Positions 1-11,693 of a stretch of DNA of 64,000 nucleotides are shown one piece after another. Source of the DNA: Platanthera guangdongensis (Eukaryota > Streptophyta > Magnoliopsida > Asparagales > Orchidaceae); the NCBI GenBank assembly GCA_039583875.1, contig CM077150.1:188112375-188176374 (forward strand), in the 5' to 3' direction. Every line of letters begins with the position of its first letter. Position 1 is the first letter of the stretch. The translations under genes were made by a program, and so were the position numbers. The notes beneath the pieces were generated by a model that was not told where the DNA came from, searched no databases, and was given only the letters and a program-made list of their open reading frames with translations.

Positions 1-645
1 ATTTGATCAACTGCTCATAAGACTTTAGTTTGCCTAGCAGAGATTCAGTTGATATCTCATTTAGGCTTCTAGCTTCTTTGATAGGCCAGATTCTTGAGTC
101 CCAAGAGCTAGGGAAGCACATCAAGATTTTGTCATTCACCTCTATCAGGGTGATGTCCTTATCCAGGTTTTGAGCTCATTGATGATTGAACTCAAGCTGT
201 ACATTTATTTCAGCAACTGATTCAGCATCATCCTTCTTGAATTCTCATACAGGGATATGAGATTTGATCTCCTGTCTTTCCTTTCATCAGCTGAACCAGC
301 TACCATTTGGTTGAGGGAGTCCCAAATGGCCTTGGCTGAGGTGCACTCAGCCACCTTCTGAAATATGTCATCTGACATTGTCTGAGCCAAGATGTTCATT
401 GCTTTTGCATCTGCAATTTTGACTTTCTTGTATGCATCATTATTCTCTGGAGGAGGTACTGCAGTCATGTTTGTGGAGGTGCTTGTAGAAGCTGTAGGTG
501 CTGGAGGTACTCCTGTCAAGATGGAAGCAAAAATATCTTCATCAATAGAATTCATGTATAGTTTGATTCTTGCCTTCCAGATGGCAAATCTGTTAAGATT
601 GCATACTGGAGGTCTGATGCTTGCATAATCTTTGTTTTGAGCCAT
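1..645 (-). pseudogene. gag: SIRE-A gag, N-terminal part, runs off the window
   Basis: The start MAQNKDYASIRPP at 645 lies about 130 bp inside the primer site. It is followed by the copia gag signature WKARIKLYMNSID and, further on, a segment resembling the gag helix region (AKAIWDSL). The frame stops at 205, but gag-like coding continues below it in another frame (words such as SWDSRIWPIKEA and LNEISTESLLGKLKSYE), so at least one frameshift is present. Gag would form the cytoplasmic virus-like particle. No zinc knuckle is reached before the window edge. The overlapping plus-strand frame is a shadow. Confidence 0.8.
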
Positions 646-773
646 TTCTGTGAAAAAATAAATCTAATAAAGGAAATAAAACAATCAGATCTAACAAGAG
701 GGATCTTTATGGTTCAGGTGTTAGCCTGTGCAATCAATTAACCTCTTAAAGTGTGGTAGATTAACCAACCTCC

Positions 774-784
774 CTCTGATACCA
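774..784 (-). promoter_or_regulatory. Primer-binding site of SIRE-A
   Basis: Reads TGGTATCAGAG on the minus strand, the standard complement of the 3' end of plant initiator tRNA-Met, two bases inside the LTR. It marks the start of minus-strand DNA synthesis and fixes the element's orientation. Confidence 0.85.
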
Positions 785-786
785 AA

Positions 787-2514
787 TGAAAGTACAAGTT
801 AGATCTGAAATACTCTAGGGGGGGGGGGGGGGTGAATAGAGTATTGTGCTCACTACAAATTTTTTTTACAACTTTTGCTGTAATCCTAAGTGAACAGATT
901 AGCAAATAAAGAAATAAGCACACACAACCTAGTAAATCACAGAACACAGTCAAAACAAAAGAAAAAGGGCAACCAAACGACACAAGAAATTTATAGTGGT
1001 TCCCCAACCTGGGTACATCCACTCTTCTACCACCCTGGTAGGAATCCACTCAGATTTTTGATTAGGTGCCTGACACCAATGAGCTTTTGTTCAGGTGCTC
1101 AAAAACCAAAACCTCAAGTCTTTTGGTAGGAGAATTGCAACCAGAAATAATTTGAAGGGACTTAAAACCCTGTACAGAAGTTGGAAAAGGGGTGATGAGG
1201 TCTTCTCTTTCTCAATAACAACTGAGAAGACTTGTGGATTGATTTCAGCAGATTGCTCCCCTGAGATCTTGAATGGATCAGGAATTCTGGAGCACTGCTT
1301 CAGGGTGACAGTCTTCAAAGAGCTTGAGTGCCTGGACCAGAGATTGCTTCAGGAACTTCTTTGACAGATAGAATAATTATTGTCCTTCAGAAGTTATCCT
1401 GTAGGGTTGGAAGAAGAAGACTCTTGATGGAGATTGAATGTTCTTCTTCTTCTTGATGATGTTCTCTGGCTTAGGCTGATTGCAGTATAAAAACTTTAAA
1501 TTTCTGTAAGACTGTTCTTGAGTGTACTGTCTGTCTGTGTCTGTCTGACTGCTTAATCTTTTCTTTTCTGACTTTTTACTGACTGAGGAACATTCGAAAT
1601 TTGAATGTTTGAGCAGTAAATGCAGTCGGCCTAGGAAGGAAGCGACAATCAATAATTTCCTAACTGTCCTATGGAAAAATGGCATGTAATAATCCATGAT
1701 CAATGCTCGTTCCAACGGTAACATTCCGAGAAGATTGAGCATTAATTACTCAGGAATCTGAGAAGTCCTAGTCTGGAATCGTCGAACGAAGAATAGAAAT
1801 CGTCGAGCTAAGTTCACAGTTCATTGAGCTGAGCTGATGAGTTCGTCGACCAGACAATAACAATTAGTCTTCAAGGGAATCTTGTCAATTCTGCTACAAT
1901 CTTCGTCGAACTTACAATCTTCATTCGTCGAGCTGAGTTCAAAAATCGTCGACCGAAGAATGATTGTGGACTTAGAATCTGAGAAGTCTCTGGCTGAGAA
2001 GAATACCAATCGTCGACCAGAAATCGTCGAGTAGAGTACTGAATTCGTCGACCTGAGAAGTTGACTTCGTCGACCTGAGAAAGTTGTGAACTTGAGTTTC
2101 AAGTTCGTCGAGCTCAGATTCTTGTTCGTCGACAAAAGCCTGAAGTTGGACTTAGAAAAATCTGGAGTTATTCTGACTTTAGCTTGTTGAAGTATCTCAG
2201 TCTTCGTCAACAGAGAATAAAGATCGTCGAGCTCAGCACAGAGAAATAACTCAAGATCATCGAGCTCAGAACGCCTTTCATCGAGCTGAGTTCGACAAAT
2301 GTTGAGCTGAGTTCGACGAACGTCGAACTCATTTTACTTGGTCTGAAAATCTTCTAAGTCTTGAGTCTCTGATAGTCTTGTTGATAGCTGGTCCATCTGA
2401 AGTTGACTCTAAGGACTTGGCCTAGATTCTAGGACACAAATTTGACCCTGGCTATACATGTTGGGTCACATCCTAAGCTAGTGAACCTAGCCCAAATCAA
2501 CTAGGGATCCAACA
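787..2514 (-). repeat. 5' LTR of SIRE-A (1728 bp)
   Basis: On the minus strand it starts TGTTGGATCC and ends TACTTTCA, so it has the usual TG...CA ends. Two bases separate it from the primer site. It holds the block conserved in SIRE LTRs here (GGTTGGGGAACCACTAT near 1000) and a G homopolymer of about 15 at 818-832 on the plus strand. Its 5' third carries an array of TCGTCGA words. The single copy in the window gives no age estimate. Confidence 0.85.
1778..2330. repeat. TCGTCGA-word array in the SIRE-A LTR
   Basis: More than a dozen copies of CGTCGA, often extended to CGTCGAGCTGAGTTC or CGTCGACCTGAGAAG, are scattered through this stretch, some about 21 bp apart (for example 1780 and 1801). 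The words include GTCGAC and GAGCTC palindromes. Copies are degenerate, so this is not a simple satellite. It lies in the upstream (U3) part of the LTR, where promoter elements are expected. Confidence 0.75.
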
Positions 2515-2534
2515 TAGAGGAAGAGGAAGTACCT

Positions 2535-4348
2535 ATGGAAAGGATTCCTACTTCTACCCCTAGTGAAATTCTTGAGAGATTGAGTGCAGGAGTTAAGGGG
2601 GAGTCTGAGACACAAGTGGTCACTGAGATAGTGCCCTTAAATGTTCTTAATGTTGCAGAAATAGATGCTCCAGCTAGTTCTGAGCCAGAGATATCAGATA
2701 CAACTGCAGAGGTTTCAGTTCCAGTTCCAAATACTGTAGTTACAGTTCCAGAGACAGTTGATCTTCTTACAGAGGTTGCTGAGATTGCGCATGTTGTTGT
2801 TGATGAGTTAGTGCCTGATGAGGCTGAGACTGAGATAGTAGCTGACAATGTTCTGCTTGCTACTAATCTAGAGGATATTCATGCTGCTACTGATGGTTTG
2901 GTTACTGCTGCTGAAGACTTGGATGAGCCAGTTGCTGATACTAAGCTAGATGTTACTGATTATGCTATTGCTGACGAGGATGAGCTGACTATTGTTGATA
3001 TTGTAAATAATTCTTCTGCGATTGTTATCCCAAGAATCTGCTTTCCACTCTCCCTGATGTTCTATAAGGACTGAGGGGGAGCAGAATCATCCTCTGGTCT
3101 CGATGCAGACTGAACTGGACAAGTTTGTCAGAAACCTTCAGAGAAGAATGGCTGAGATTCCAGGTAGCCCTCCAGTGGAGGAGGTATAAGTGGTTGATTT
3201 GTCAGATGAGGAAGGAGATGCAGAGGTGCATCATCCTATCCTTGAGGCTCCTGCTGCTGAGATGATTCCACGATCTCATATATCTCGCATGGACAAGTCT
3301 TCCAGTGACTCCGAGGGAAGTGAAGATATCCCCTCCCCTCCCAGTGTACCATCTATAGACATTCCCTCTACCAATGCAGATGTATCTACTCTGAAATCCA
3401 TAGAATCACTAATGTCTAAGCAGCAAGCACATTTTGATCATTCCTTAAAGAAAGTTGAAGCAAGTCAAGCAGACTGATAAAGACATAAATAACGGCCTTG
3501 CAGAGATCAATGTCCGTTTTGACAAACTTGATGATAGGCCGGATTCATGGTTTGTGCAAGGAGGTCAAGTCATTGTTCATACGATGAATGGGATGAAAAG
3601 CAATCTTAATGTCCTCCAGAATATTGATGAGAATGCAGACTGTCATTAATGCCCATAATGCAGGCATGGACCACTTCGACAACCAAATGGTCTACTATAC
3701 AAATGTCATAGCAGCCAAGGTACTAGAAGAAGTCAGAAAGGGGGAGGGTGCATTAAAAGTAAGGTGACAGCCCTTGAAGCCACCATGGTAGAAAACTTCG
3801 AGGGAGTCAACATCTACAATTTCCATAATTTCAGTTGCCTTCATAATGAGTTATTTGGTGGACAAGGACGGACTCAAGCTATAATTCCTGAACCTGCAGT
3901 GTCTGCTCCAGTAGATGTTCCTATTCATCCTGCTCAGGATTATTCTCAGTACTGGACTGACACTCATGATTTTTCTCAGTTTGAACCAGAGTATGTTGTT
4001 GTTGCCCATCCTGATGTTCGGATAGTTGAAGACATACCTCAACCAGCCCAGAAATGGAGAAAATATGGTGAAAGCCCGTCTGCAGTAAGGTCTAATCCAA
4101 ACAGAGAAATGGCTGAAGTATAGAGTCCAACTTCCAAAGGCATCATTCTTGATACCTTTACATTAGTGGATTTGGCTAATGAAAGAAAATGGGACCATTA
4201 TAGTACAAAAGAATGGCACAAGCATGAGGTAGCAAACGCTAAACGCGGAATACATTTTAGGAAATACAAATTTGATGATCTGAATGCGCCTTCAGCTCCG
4301 CCAAGATATTACCCGAAGCTAAAAGCATATTTTGAAAGCCGGAGATAG
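2535..4348 (+). pseudogene. SIRE-B extra 3' ORF (so-called env-like), broken
   Basis: Open pieces lie at 2535-3074, 3190-3477, 3455-3649, 3764-4123 and 4166-4348 in differing frames, split by stops and indels. The first piece is very acidic and Val/Glu/Thr-rich. The middle has a short helical region (SLMSKQQAHFDHSLKKVEA) that aligns with the coiled-coil part of the SIRE-C ORF. The last piece shares a conserved tail (YSTKEWHKHE, APPRYYPK) with SIRE-C. I see no signal peptide, transmembrane segment or furin-like site in the intact parts, so an envelope role is not supported by sequence. The function of this ORF in SIRE elements is unsettled. Confidence 0.7.
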
Positions 4349-4575
4349 AAGAGCAAGGGAAAACACGCTTAATGTGTTATTTTGTTGATTAATTGTAAAC
4401 ACTATTTGCCCCATTTAAGAACTTTCTTTTATAGATATATTTAATGTAAATGTTTTGACTATAAATGCGCTTTATTCTTAATTTCTTATGTCTTGTTCTT
4501 TCTTTGCTTTATTATTACCATGTGTACAATTCACCTTATCTTGTAGGGTTCTGACTTCTTCAAATATGAGAAGAT

Positions 4576-6339
4576 TGTTGGGTATTGTATCCGCAATAAC
4601 CCTGATTTGAATAAGGTTCCCTCGAGCTAAGATGAATTGAGATTGTATTTGATGGTCTATTTTAGTTATGTGCTTGCAGGACTGAATTGCTAAGTACAAC
4701 CCAATATCAGGTTATAGTGGGTCATGAAATACATGACTATACAATGTAATCCTTTATTGTGTAGACCAATGTGTTGACTCACGTGTAATCTCTCTATTGG
4801 GGTATACTTTTATCTCAAGTACATTAGAAGAATCAAGTAAGGACAAGGACTTGGAATCAGAAGAACAGAATTTTACCTTAGTAAAATTCATCTAGTATCG
4901 TAAGGGATATTCGTCGAATTCGTCGAGTATACTCACAGATACTCGTCGAATTCGTCGTTTATACCTACTGATACTCGTCGAATTCGCCGTGTATACTATA
5001 TACCTACTGGAACTCGTCAAACTCGTCGTATTTTACTTAGGGTAAAATCTCTGAGACTTTGAAAATCGGTCAAGTAAAACTCGCTGAGTATCATCAAGTA
5101 TACTCGTTGAATTTGTCGAGTGTATCTTCTGAAACTCATCGAATTCGTTGAATATACATGTCGATACATGCCGAATTCGTCGAGACTCATTGGGTATACC
5201 TTTAGTCTCTGAATTTACTTCTCTAGATTTTTCTAAGTTGGATTCGTTGAATTTCGGTTAGTTCATGCGTTGAATGTGTCGAGTATATCAGTCGATACTC
5301 GTCAAATTCGTCGAGTATATCAGCCGATACTCGTCGAATTCATCGAGTAGGTCAGCCGATACTCGTCAAATTCGTCGAGTATATCTTCTGCAGAGCGTCG
5401 AGTGATAAATTTGACCGTTCTGAAATTCTCCAAGTATTTTTCGTCGAGATTCATATGCAGTTCGACGAGTATACTCGACGGTACTTAACGAATTATACTT
5501 AGGGTTATTTTCTTCCTGTTTTCAAATTTTTCGATTCGTTCTTCTACGTCACCATGTACAGTATCCCGCGACTTTTTGGGTATGGAATAACTTTTCTAGT
5601 CGTTGCAAAGGAAGATTCATATATATATTTAGGTAGATTTTTCATCAATCCTAATCGTGCTCAAATCAAGAATATTCCTCTTCAAAAGAAGTTTTCGTCG
5701 GCTCCGTACCTCTCTCGCGATTTCCGCTCGGCCGACAACAGTGCTGCACGATTCGATCGTCTTGAAGCAAATCGACTGGATCGTTGTTTTCCAAAGTTTC
5801 TGATTCTCTCAGATCTAGTCGATCATTTGTTGAAGTCTTCAAAGTATTCGGATTTTCCGTGTTTTCCAAGACTTTCAAGATCAACATTTTTGAAGAACAA
5901 TAGATAGAAGACTTAGTTTTATATAAGATTGTTTGTGAATCTTTACTGTGTAAATCTTTCTTTACATTTGTAAGAGATTTTCCCTCCGAGTCGTAGATCC
6001 ATATTTGAATCGAGTTGTAGATCCGTGTTTGGATCGAGTTTTAGGAGAGGCTGTTCTCCGAGTGGTAGGAGCGTTGTCTCTGAGTTGTAGGAGTTGTAGG
6101 AGTTGAGGCTCCGATGTGTAAGATTCTTGGTAATCTGAGATAAAGGTGAAGTAGCTGAATCTAACCCTTCATGGTAGATAGGCGAGGCGGGACATTGGAC
6201 GTACCCAACTCGGGGAACCACTATAAATCTCTATGTTCAGTGTGCTTGATTTTTCAGTTGTTTTTTTATTTTGCGATAAACGCAGACCCTCACTTATTCA
6301 CCCCTGCTAAGTGATTTAGGTAGACACTAGATACTTTCA
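4576..6339 (+). repeat. 3' LTR of SIRE-B (1764 bp)
   Basis: Begins TGTTGGGTATTGTATCC after a purine-rich stretch (ATATGAGAAGAT) and ends ATACTTTCA. It shares with the SIRE-C LTR the block CGTACCCAACTCGGGGAACCA near 6200 and the terminal CTTATTCACCCC...AAGTGATTTAGG. The bases after it are GGATT. The first third carries the CGTCGAATTCGTCGA array. Without the 5' LTR no age can be given. Confidence 0.85.
4905..5490. repeat. CGTCGAATTCGTCGA array in the SIRE-B LTR
   Basis: Paired CGTCGA words flank an EcoRI-type GAATTC core (for example at 4911, 4944 and 4976, 32-33 bp apart), with TATACTC spacers. Later copies are decayed (CGTCAAATTCGTCGAG and similar). The unit is close to palindromic. It occupies the same LTR zone as the unrelated word arrays in SIRE-A and SIRE-C. 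Confidence 0.75.
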
Positions 6340-7136
6340 GGATTCTCTATTCCTGAGATCTTTTTTGGGTTTCGAATTTAGGGGATTCTCCATTTCTGAG
6401 ATATACAACATTTGGCTAATTTATGGAAGGGCCGGCCGGAGGACCGCTCGATTCGGTTTCATCTAGAACCAAGAACCGAACTGTATAGGTTCAGTATCAA
6501 ATTTTTGGATCAAAAATCACCTCACAATTTTAAAATATAGAACCAAAAACGAACTAAAAAATCAGGTCGATTCCAATTTAATACTTGATTCTTTATATTC
6601 TTTCATTACTCGGTAAAAATATAAACGTTAATAAATTAAAATAAAATATATTAATATTTTTGTGTTATACTAACTCTATTAAGTTTTAATATTGATTGAT
6701 TTGAATCATTTGATTACTTGAGCGTGAATCTTGAGCCATGATGCGGAGCTAATAAAAGAAATAAAATAATTAAAATTATACAGTTTGAATCGATTCTCAA
6801 GTATCTGAAAGGACCGAACGCAGGACCCAAGACCCGAACTGATCCGTCGATTCTTTTTTTTTTTTGCCAAGAACTGTAACTGAACAAACCGACAAGGGTT
6901 GGTTTCGGTTCGGTTCTTTTTCTTTTGCACTTGCCTAATTTTGATAGTTTATAATTAATAAAGGACAATATTTTACTCCAAGGAAATTTAAAATAATATC
7001 TTTATCTTAAGACCATACATTTGACAACTTCAACAATTTAAATTTATGCTCTAAAATATAATAACTAAAAGTATTAACTGTTTACATTTCATATTAAAAA
7101 GAACTGTTTACATTTCATATATTACGAAAGGTGATT
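6340..7136. other. AT-rich unclassified DNA
   Basis: No convincing coding region or terminal repeats. Two direct, imperfect copies of a phrase like GAACCAAGAACCGAACTG occur at about 6457 and 6820, and a GGTTTCGGTTCGGTTC phrase near 6902. They suggest remains of an old repeat, but I cannot assign a family. Confidence 0.4.
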
Positions 7137-7902
7137 GTTATGGGCAAATCGATTTTGAATAGAGGCAAATCAATTATGTGAGTAAATCAAGAAATATATG
7201 TGCAAATCAATTATGCGAGCAAACCAAATTGTTGCTGTCACCTCACTGTCTCGATACAGATCTCAGTCGTCACTGTTGACTTTCATCATCTCTTCATCGA
7301 ATGATTGTTGGCTGCGATTCAACTTTAGGAAATCGATGGTGGAGAAAGTGAGGGAGACAACCACATCCCGCCTCTAATAAACTCCCTATTCTGCTCCGAC
7401 CACTATTATTAAACAAAGTCATGGTGCCAAAATCAAAGAAATTCTATCTTACAGGAACATTGATGGACAAAAAACCAAATGTATGAAATCGAAATAATAG
7501 AAGCGATCTGCAAAGCGAGAAAGGGGTATCGCAAGCACGAAGAGGAGGAGGATGAGGGAACCGTATCTCCCTTGCCGCAACCTCGAGCTTTTCTCTAACC
7601 TTGCGGAAAAGACAAGCAACACCAAACTTCTCTCGCCGGCCTCTTCCCCTACAGAAAATGAATTCCGAACTTCGCTAGCCAAAAAGAGTGAAGGGACATT
7701 GGAGAAGAAACCAAAAAGAGTGAAGGGACGGTAGTGGCGGGGGTTATCGGACGGCAGCTGGACCGACAATGAATGATGGGTACGAGGAAGAGCGGGCAAA
7801 AGGATCTGGTTTGCCCCTATCTATTTTACGTTATAAACAATTACTTAATATTTTTAATTTAAAAATTTGATTTGCTCCTAATCAAAATAAATTGCCCGTA
7901 AC
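7137..7902. mobile_element. Non-autonomous DNA transposon-like element with terminal inverted repeats (766 bp)
   Basis: The left end, GTTATGGGCAAATCGATTTT followed by GAATAGAGGCAAATCA, matches the reverse complement of the right end, GTTACGGGCAATTTATTTTG followed by ATTAGGAGCAAATCA. That is about 27 of 36 positions, with a perfect AGCAAATCA/GGCAAATCA type inner block. The interior contains no transposase and only short frames. A clear target duplication is not visible, so the superfamily (hAT, Mutator or other) is open. Further AAATCAATTATG(T/C)GAG phrases sit just inside the left end. Confidence 0.6.
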
Positions 7903-8321
7903 AACAACCCTACAAAAATGTCTTCGCTCAATCTTCAAAAAATTTCACAAGAAACACAGTATAATCCTCACTCTAGGGCCTCATGCAAATTTTGCTATTA
8001 ACAATAAGGTCAATTACACAGGACCAACATGAGCGGTGGAGCCCACTCAATTTTTTTAAAAAGTACATGACCTTGCGTTCGAGGAGTTGCAGTAGAATAA
8101 ACTTAATTAAAAATATTTATCTACATATTATTTAACTAAAAAATATATAGTAAATATACAAAATGTAGATAAAAAACCTATATTGTTAAATACCTACATA
8201 TTATTTAATAAAAAAATATTTCAACTAAATGATATAAATGGATTTAAATGGTTGGAAGTGTTAGTGTATATTTGGACAATTAACGGGTTCGGAGGCATCA
8301 ACGGGTCATGTCGGATAAATA
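7903..8321. other. AT-rich flank left of the Tat element
   Basis: No gene or structured repeat is recognised. The final bases before the Tat LTR contain GGATA (8313-8317), which recurs immediately after the other LTR. Confidence 0.4.
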
Positions 8322-9027
8322 TGTACAACCTCATATTCGCTGAGTGGGACCGGAGGCACCAACGGTTAGGATTGGACTAGCTTCGAGCTAGCTTCGGGCT
8401 TCAGACCGGAAGAGCTCCCACCTTGGAGGAGCTCCCGCTCATAGGCGGGCGAGGTCGCTTGCGCCAAGCCTTGGAGGAGCTCCCGCCCATAGGCAGGCGA
8501 GATTATTCGCGCCAGGCCTCAGTCGAGACCTGCCAAGTCCCAGGAGCGGGCGAGAAGGCGTTGAGTGGAGGCGGGAAGGTTCTCGTCTCAGGGTTCTCGC
8601 CGAGTGGGGCCCAGGGCCCGGGGTAAAATTACTTAATTACCCTCAGGTGAAATTACCCATATACCCCTAGGGGCTGCATTTAGTACTTCACAAACAGCGG
8701 GATTTGGCTATAAGCATGTCAGCCAAGGGTATTTCAGTAATCTCAGGTCAGCAAAAAGCTATAATTAGACCTATAAGGGCTCCTTAGAAAGCAAACTCTC
8801 ATTATCCTTCAAATCTCTAGTGCTTTCTGAGGAGCTCCTACCCCAGTTTTTGGCTTTTGAGGGGAAGCTCTCAAAGATCTTCCGGGTGTGAGGTGGGACC
8901 TTCCTGATGAGGCTTTGGGTCAGTCTTAGGTCCTTTCCAACTAGTCGAGGGTCGGGGCTCGAGAGAAGTAGGTGTTGGCTGCACCCCTGTTTTTGAACTC
9001 CCGTTGAGGTTAATTTTGGCTTCAACA
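8322..9027 (+). repeat. 5' LTR of the Tat element
   Basis: Starts TGTACAACCTCATATT and ends GGCTTCAACA. It aligns with 20081-20797 over its length, including TTCGGGCTAGCTTCGGGCTT and the GAGGAGCTCCCGC repeats. The 3' copy has one extra CTAGCTTCGGG unit. The inside flank, TTCTGGTGCGGTAAG, should hold the primer site, but I cannot match it to a tRNA with confidence. Confidence 0.9.
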
Positions 9028-9085
9028 GTTCTGGTGCGGTAAGTGTGGAAGGCAGCTGATACAAGAAAGCCTTGAGTTTAGTCTC

Positions 9086-10500
9086 ATGGCTGGAGGTGAA
9101 GGTGAAGGGTCTGGTTCTGGAGGCTCCCCCACCCGGGGAGAGGAGGCGACGAGGAAGATGTTGGAGGACTTCAGGCGAGAAGTCCTACAGACCATTTGCT
9201 TGGCCTTCTCGGCGAGGAGTGAGTGGGCGACTCCTCAGGTTCCAGTGGAGGCAGTCCCGCTCTTGGGCGAGAATGCCCCTGGGCACCGCCCCGGGAAGGA
9301 GGTCCCAGTGGAAGTCGGCAAGAGGGACGTGGCCACGCGGGAGCTCTTCCCAGGCCAGTGCCCAGGCAAGGAGACCCTTGCAGATTTGGGCCAGAGGGAG
9401 GCAGCTGTGCGAGAACTCTTCCCTGGGCACGATCTCGCGGATCGGGCCAGCCAGCCGAGGCCGAGAGACGTACCTTCTCGCCAGGCAGGAGGCGAGAGCC
9501 CTTTCAGCGAGCTCATCATCTCAGCTCCGGTGCCAGAGGGGTTCCGGGAGCCGGACATGTCCTATTACTCAGGGAAGGATGACCCTGTATAACATGTGTA
9601 GTGGTTCGAAGACGTGGTTTCGATAAGGCAGATGACAGATGCCTTCAAGTGTCGGTTGTTTGCCATCACATTGAAGGAGAAGGCCCGGGACTGGTTCCAC
9701 CAGTTGCCGACGAGCTCGATATAAAGCTTTGAAGATCTGCACCGAGGGTTTCTGTTGAGGTTCTCAACGTCTAAGAAGCAGAAGAAGGAGGCAGTGTGCC
9801 TGTTTGTAGTGAGGAAAAAGCAGGACGAGACACTGGGTCACTACGTTGACCGGTTTTAGGAAGAGATCCTCCTGGTCCAGGAGGTCCCAGGGTACGCGCT
9901 GATGCTCGCCTTCACCCTGGGGCTGAGGCCGGGATTCTTCAGTATGGAGTTGAGGAGAGTACCCCCCTCTCCTTTGAGGAGCTCATGGAGAGGGCGGCGA
10001 AAGAGATAGACTTCGAGAGGGCAAATCTGGCGTTTGCTAGGAAATTGGCCAGGCTGGCGGAAGATGATATGAAGGAGCCTACAGCAGGAAGGCAGAGGGA
10101 GCCGAGAGAGCAGATGGAGCAAAGAGAAGAAAAAAGGAGGGAAGAACCCCGAGGGCAGGGGCAGCAGCACGGATGGGGGGCCCGGGAGCCGAACAATCGG
10201 TTGGGTTGGAGGCCCCAAGAGGGTCGCCCCCAGGGCCAAGGAGGAGGCTACCGGGGAAGAGACAACTTATGAGAACCCAGGAGATTTGACCAACCGGCGT
10301 GGAGACAGGGGACAAGGGGTTACCTCCCGCCGCCACAAGAGGCCATGGAGGTGGGTAGAGGAAGATGAGAAAGGAGAGGAGTTCGAGGAGCTGGGAGAAA
10401 AGGAGGAGGAGAAGGAAGAAGGGGTAGGGCGGCGTTGCTCTTTTGTGACTTCCACCAGGAGGAAGGTCACGCGACAGCCACCTGCACTGAGTTCTTAGAG
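9086..10500 (+). pseudogene. gag: Tat gag, frameshifted and with stops
   Basis: The frame opens 59 bp inside the LTR with MAGGEGEGSGSGG. A conserved gag core follows: CRLFAITLKEKARDWFHQLP near 9640-9710 and the FSTSKKQKKEA stretch near 9765, typical of Tat gag. Stops occur at 9590, 9599, 9721 and 9856, and a frame change lies near 9880-9985. The C-terminal part is Arg/Gly/Gln-rich (RGQGQQHGWG, RGRDN), suited to RNA binding; no CCHC knuckle is clear. The N-terminal part contains a duplicated unit (RELFPGQCPGKET and RELFPGHD). The product would be the capsid protein but cannot be made intact. Confidence 0.8.
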
Positions 10501-10548
10501 ATGAGAGAAGCAAGATGAGCAGAGAGGCAGGATCCGTCGGTTAGGATC

Positions 10549-11136
10549 GTGGAAGTGCAGCAGGGGGAGGGAGAAGGTAGGTGTGAGGACCGGGTATACG
10601 TGGGAACCCGAGGAGGGATCGGGGTGATCCATGGAGGAGTGGGGATTGAGGCAACCTACAAGGGGAGCCTTCAAACCATGTACCGAAGGGGGGTCGCCTC
10701 TACCTCCCAGGCTCCCCCGCCGGAAGAAAAGATTACCTTCTCGTCAGCAGACATGCCGGACTATGAAGATCCATTTTGTGACGCCCTGGTGATCCAGACG
10801 GCAGTGGAGAATTTCACGGTCTCGAGGATACTGGTGGACAACGGGAGCTCAATGAACGTTATCTTCAAGAAGGCCTTTGATGAGATGAAGGTTGAGGGGA
10901 AAAGGGTCTTGGCTTCGGATGGACCACTGTTCGGATTTTCTGGAGAGAGGAAGGAAGTAGAAGGAGCGGTAGGGCTGCATGTGAAGTTGGGAGGCGTGTC
11001 ACGGAACTGCAAGTTTGTGATAGTGGACGCTCCGAGCGGTTACAATGCCATCTTTGGGAGTCCCCTCATCAACGCCTTTCGCTGTGTCCCCTCCACTTTC
11101 CACCAATGTATTAAGTTCAATAACGGAGGGGTGTAG
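10549..11136 (+). pseudogene. Tat protease region
   Basis: Aspartic protease domain with the active-site word LVDNGSSMNVI, where the Asp is kept and Thr/Ser is replaced by Asn, as is common in Tat elements. A downstream flap and hydrophobic region (YNAIFGSPLINAF) completes the fold. The role would be to cleave the Gag-Pol precursor. The frame ends at a TAG at 11134. A long acidic Glu-rich linker (11200-11580), broken by stops, joins it to reverse transcriptase. Confidence 0.8.
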
Positions 11137-11693
11137 GTTAGGATCAGGGGGGATCCGAAGGTGGCAAGGCAATGCTATGTGATGACGATCAACACTGTGT
11201 CCTGGATGGCCGAGGAAGAAGAGATGGAGAGGGAGATGACAGAGCAGGAGGAGGACGTTAGAGAAGAGGAGATGAGCCTAGGGGAGGCTAGGAAGTAGAC
11301 TGCGGGGGAGTAGGGAAAAGGTGAGAAGGAGGCCCGGAGGGGCGTGGAAGTCGAGCAGCAGCAGGTGGGGCCAGAGGAGGCGATGGAGATGGAGGAGGAA
11401 GTAGGAAGGGAGGAGTTGGAGCTGGAAGAAGAAGCAAGGGTCGGCTGGGAACAGTCGCGGCTGGAGCCGGCCGAGGAAGTAGGGGAGATGGAGGTCTTCA
11501 CCAGCGCAGGGCAGGTGCAGAGGGTGCAGGTCAGCGGGGGCTTGAGTCCCGAGGACAAGGAGCGAGTGCGGGCCTGCATCTAAAGCAACATCGACATCTT
11601 CGCTTGGAGCGCGACAGACATGTCGGGCATCGACGCGGACGTGGCCTGCCACCTCCTGAACATGGACCCCGCACTTGACCCATACGCCAAACG

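Larger units (their letters stand above)
1..2514 (-). mobile_element. SIRE-A: 5' part of a minus-strand Ty1-copia (SIRE/Maximus-type) element
   Basis: On the minus strand the order is LTR (2514 down to 787), a primer site complementary to initiator tRNA-Met (784-774, TGGTATCAGAG), then copia gag running off the window start. The LTR's 3' end has the run of C followed by CTAGAG and ACTTTCA that is also seen at the ends of the two plus-strand SIRE LTRs here. The element interrupts the 3' ORF of SIRE-B at 2515. Its other end, and hence the target duplication, lies outside the window. Lineage is inferred from LTR ends, long LTR and gag; pol is not visible. Confidence 0.85.
2515..6339 (+). mobile_element. 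SIRE-B: 3' end of a plus-strand Ty1-copia element
   Basis: Contains the extra ORF that SIRE elements carry after RNase H, then a short AT-rich tail, a weak polypurine stretch and the 3' LTR. Gag, integrase and reverse transcriptase lie to the left, beyond the SIRE-A insertion and outside the window. The C-terminal part of the extra ORF and the LTR start (TGTTGGGTATTGTATCC) match SIRE-C at 26011-30006, so the two are related families. Confidence 0.85.

Noticed and set aside
818..832. G-quadruplex or regulatory G tract
   Set aside because: It is a homopolymer at the position of the C run found in all SIRE LTR ends; length may also be a sequencing artefact.
5554..5907. 117-codon frame in the SIRE-B LTR as a host gene
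   Set aside because: It lies wholly inside the LTR, has no domain, and is not kept in the SIRE-C LTR.
9072..9626. Second long frame (184 codons) overlapping Tat gag, and several minus-strand frames there
   Set aside because: GC-rich sequence with few stops; the conserved gag words are in the 9086 frame.
10079..10513. Minus-strand frames opposite Tat gag C-terminus
   Set aside because: Shadow frames of Arg/Gly-rich coding sequence; no promoter or splice signals like those of genes A and B.
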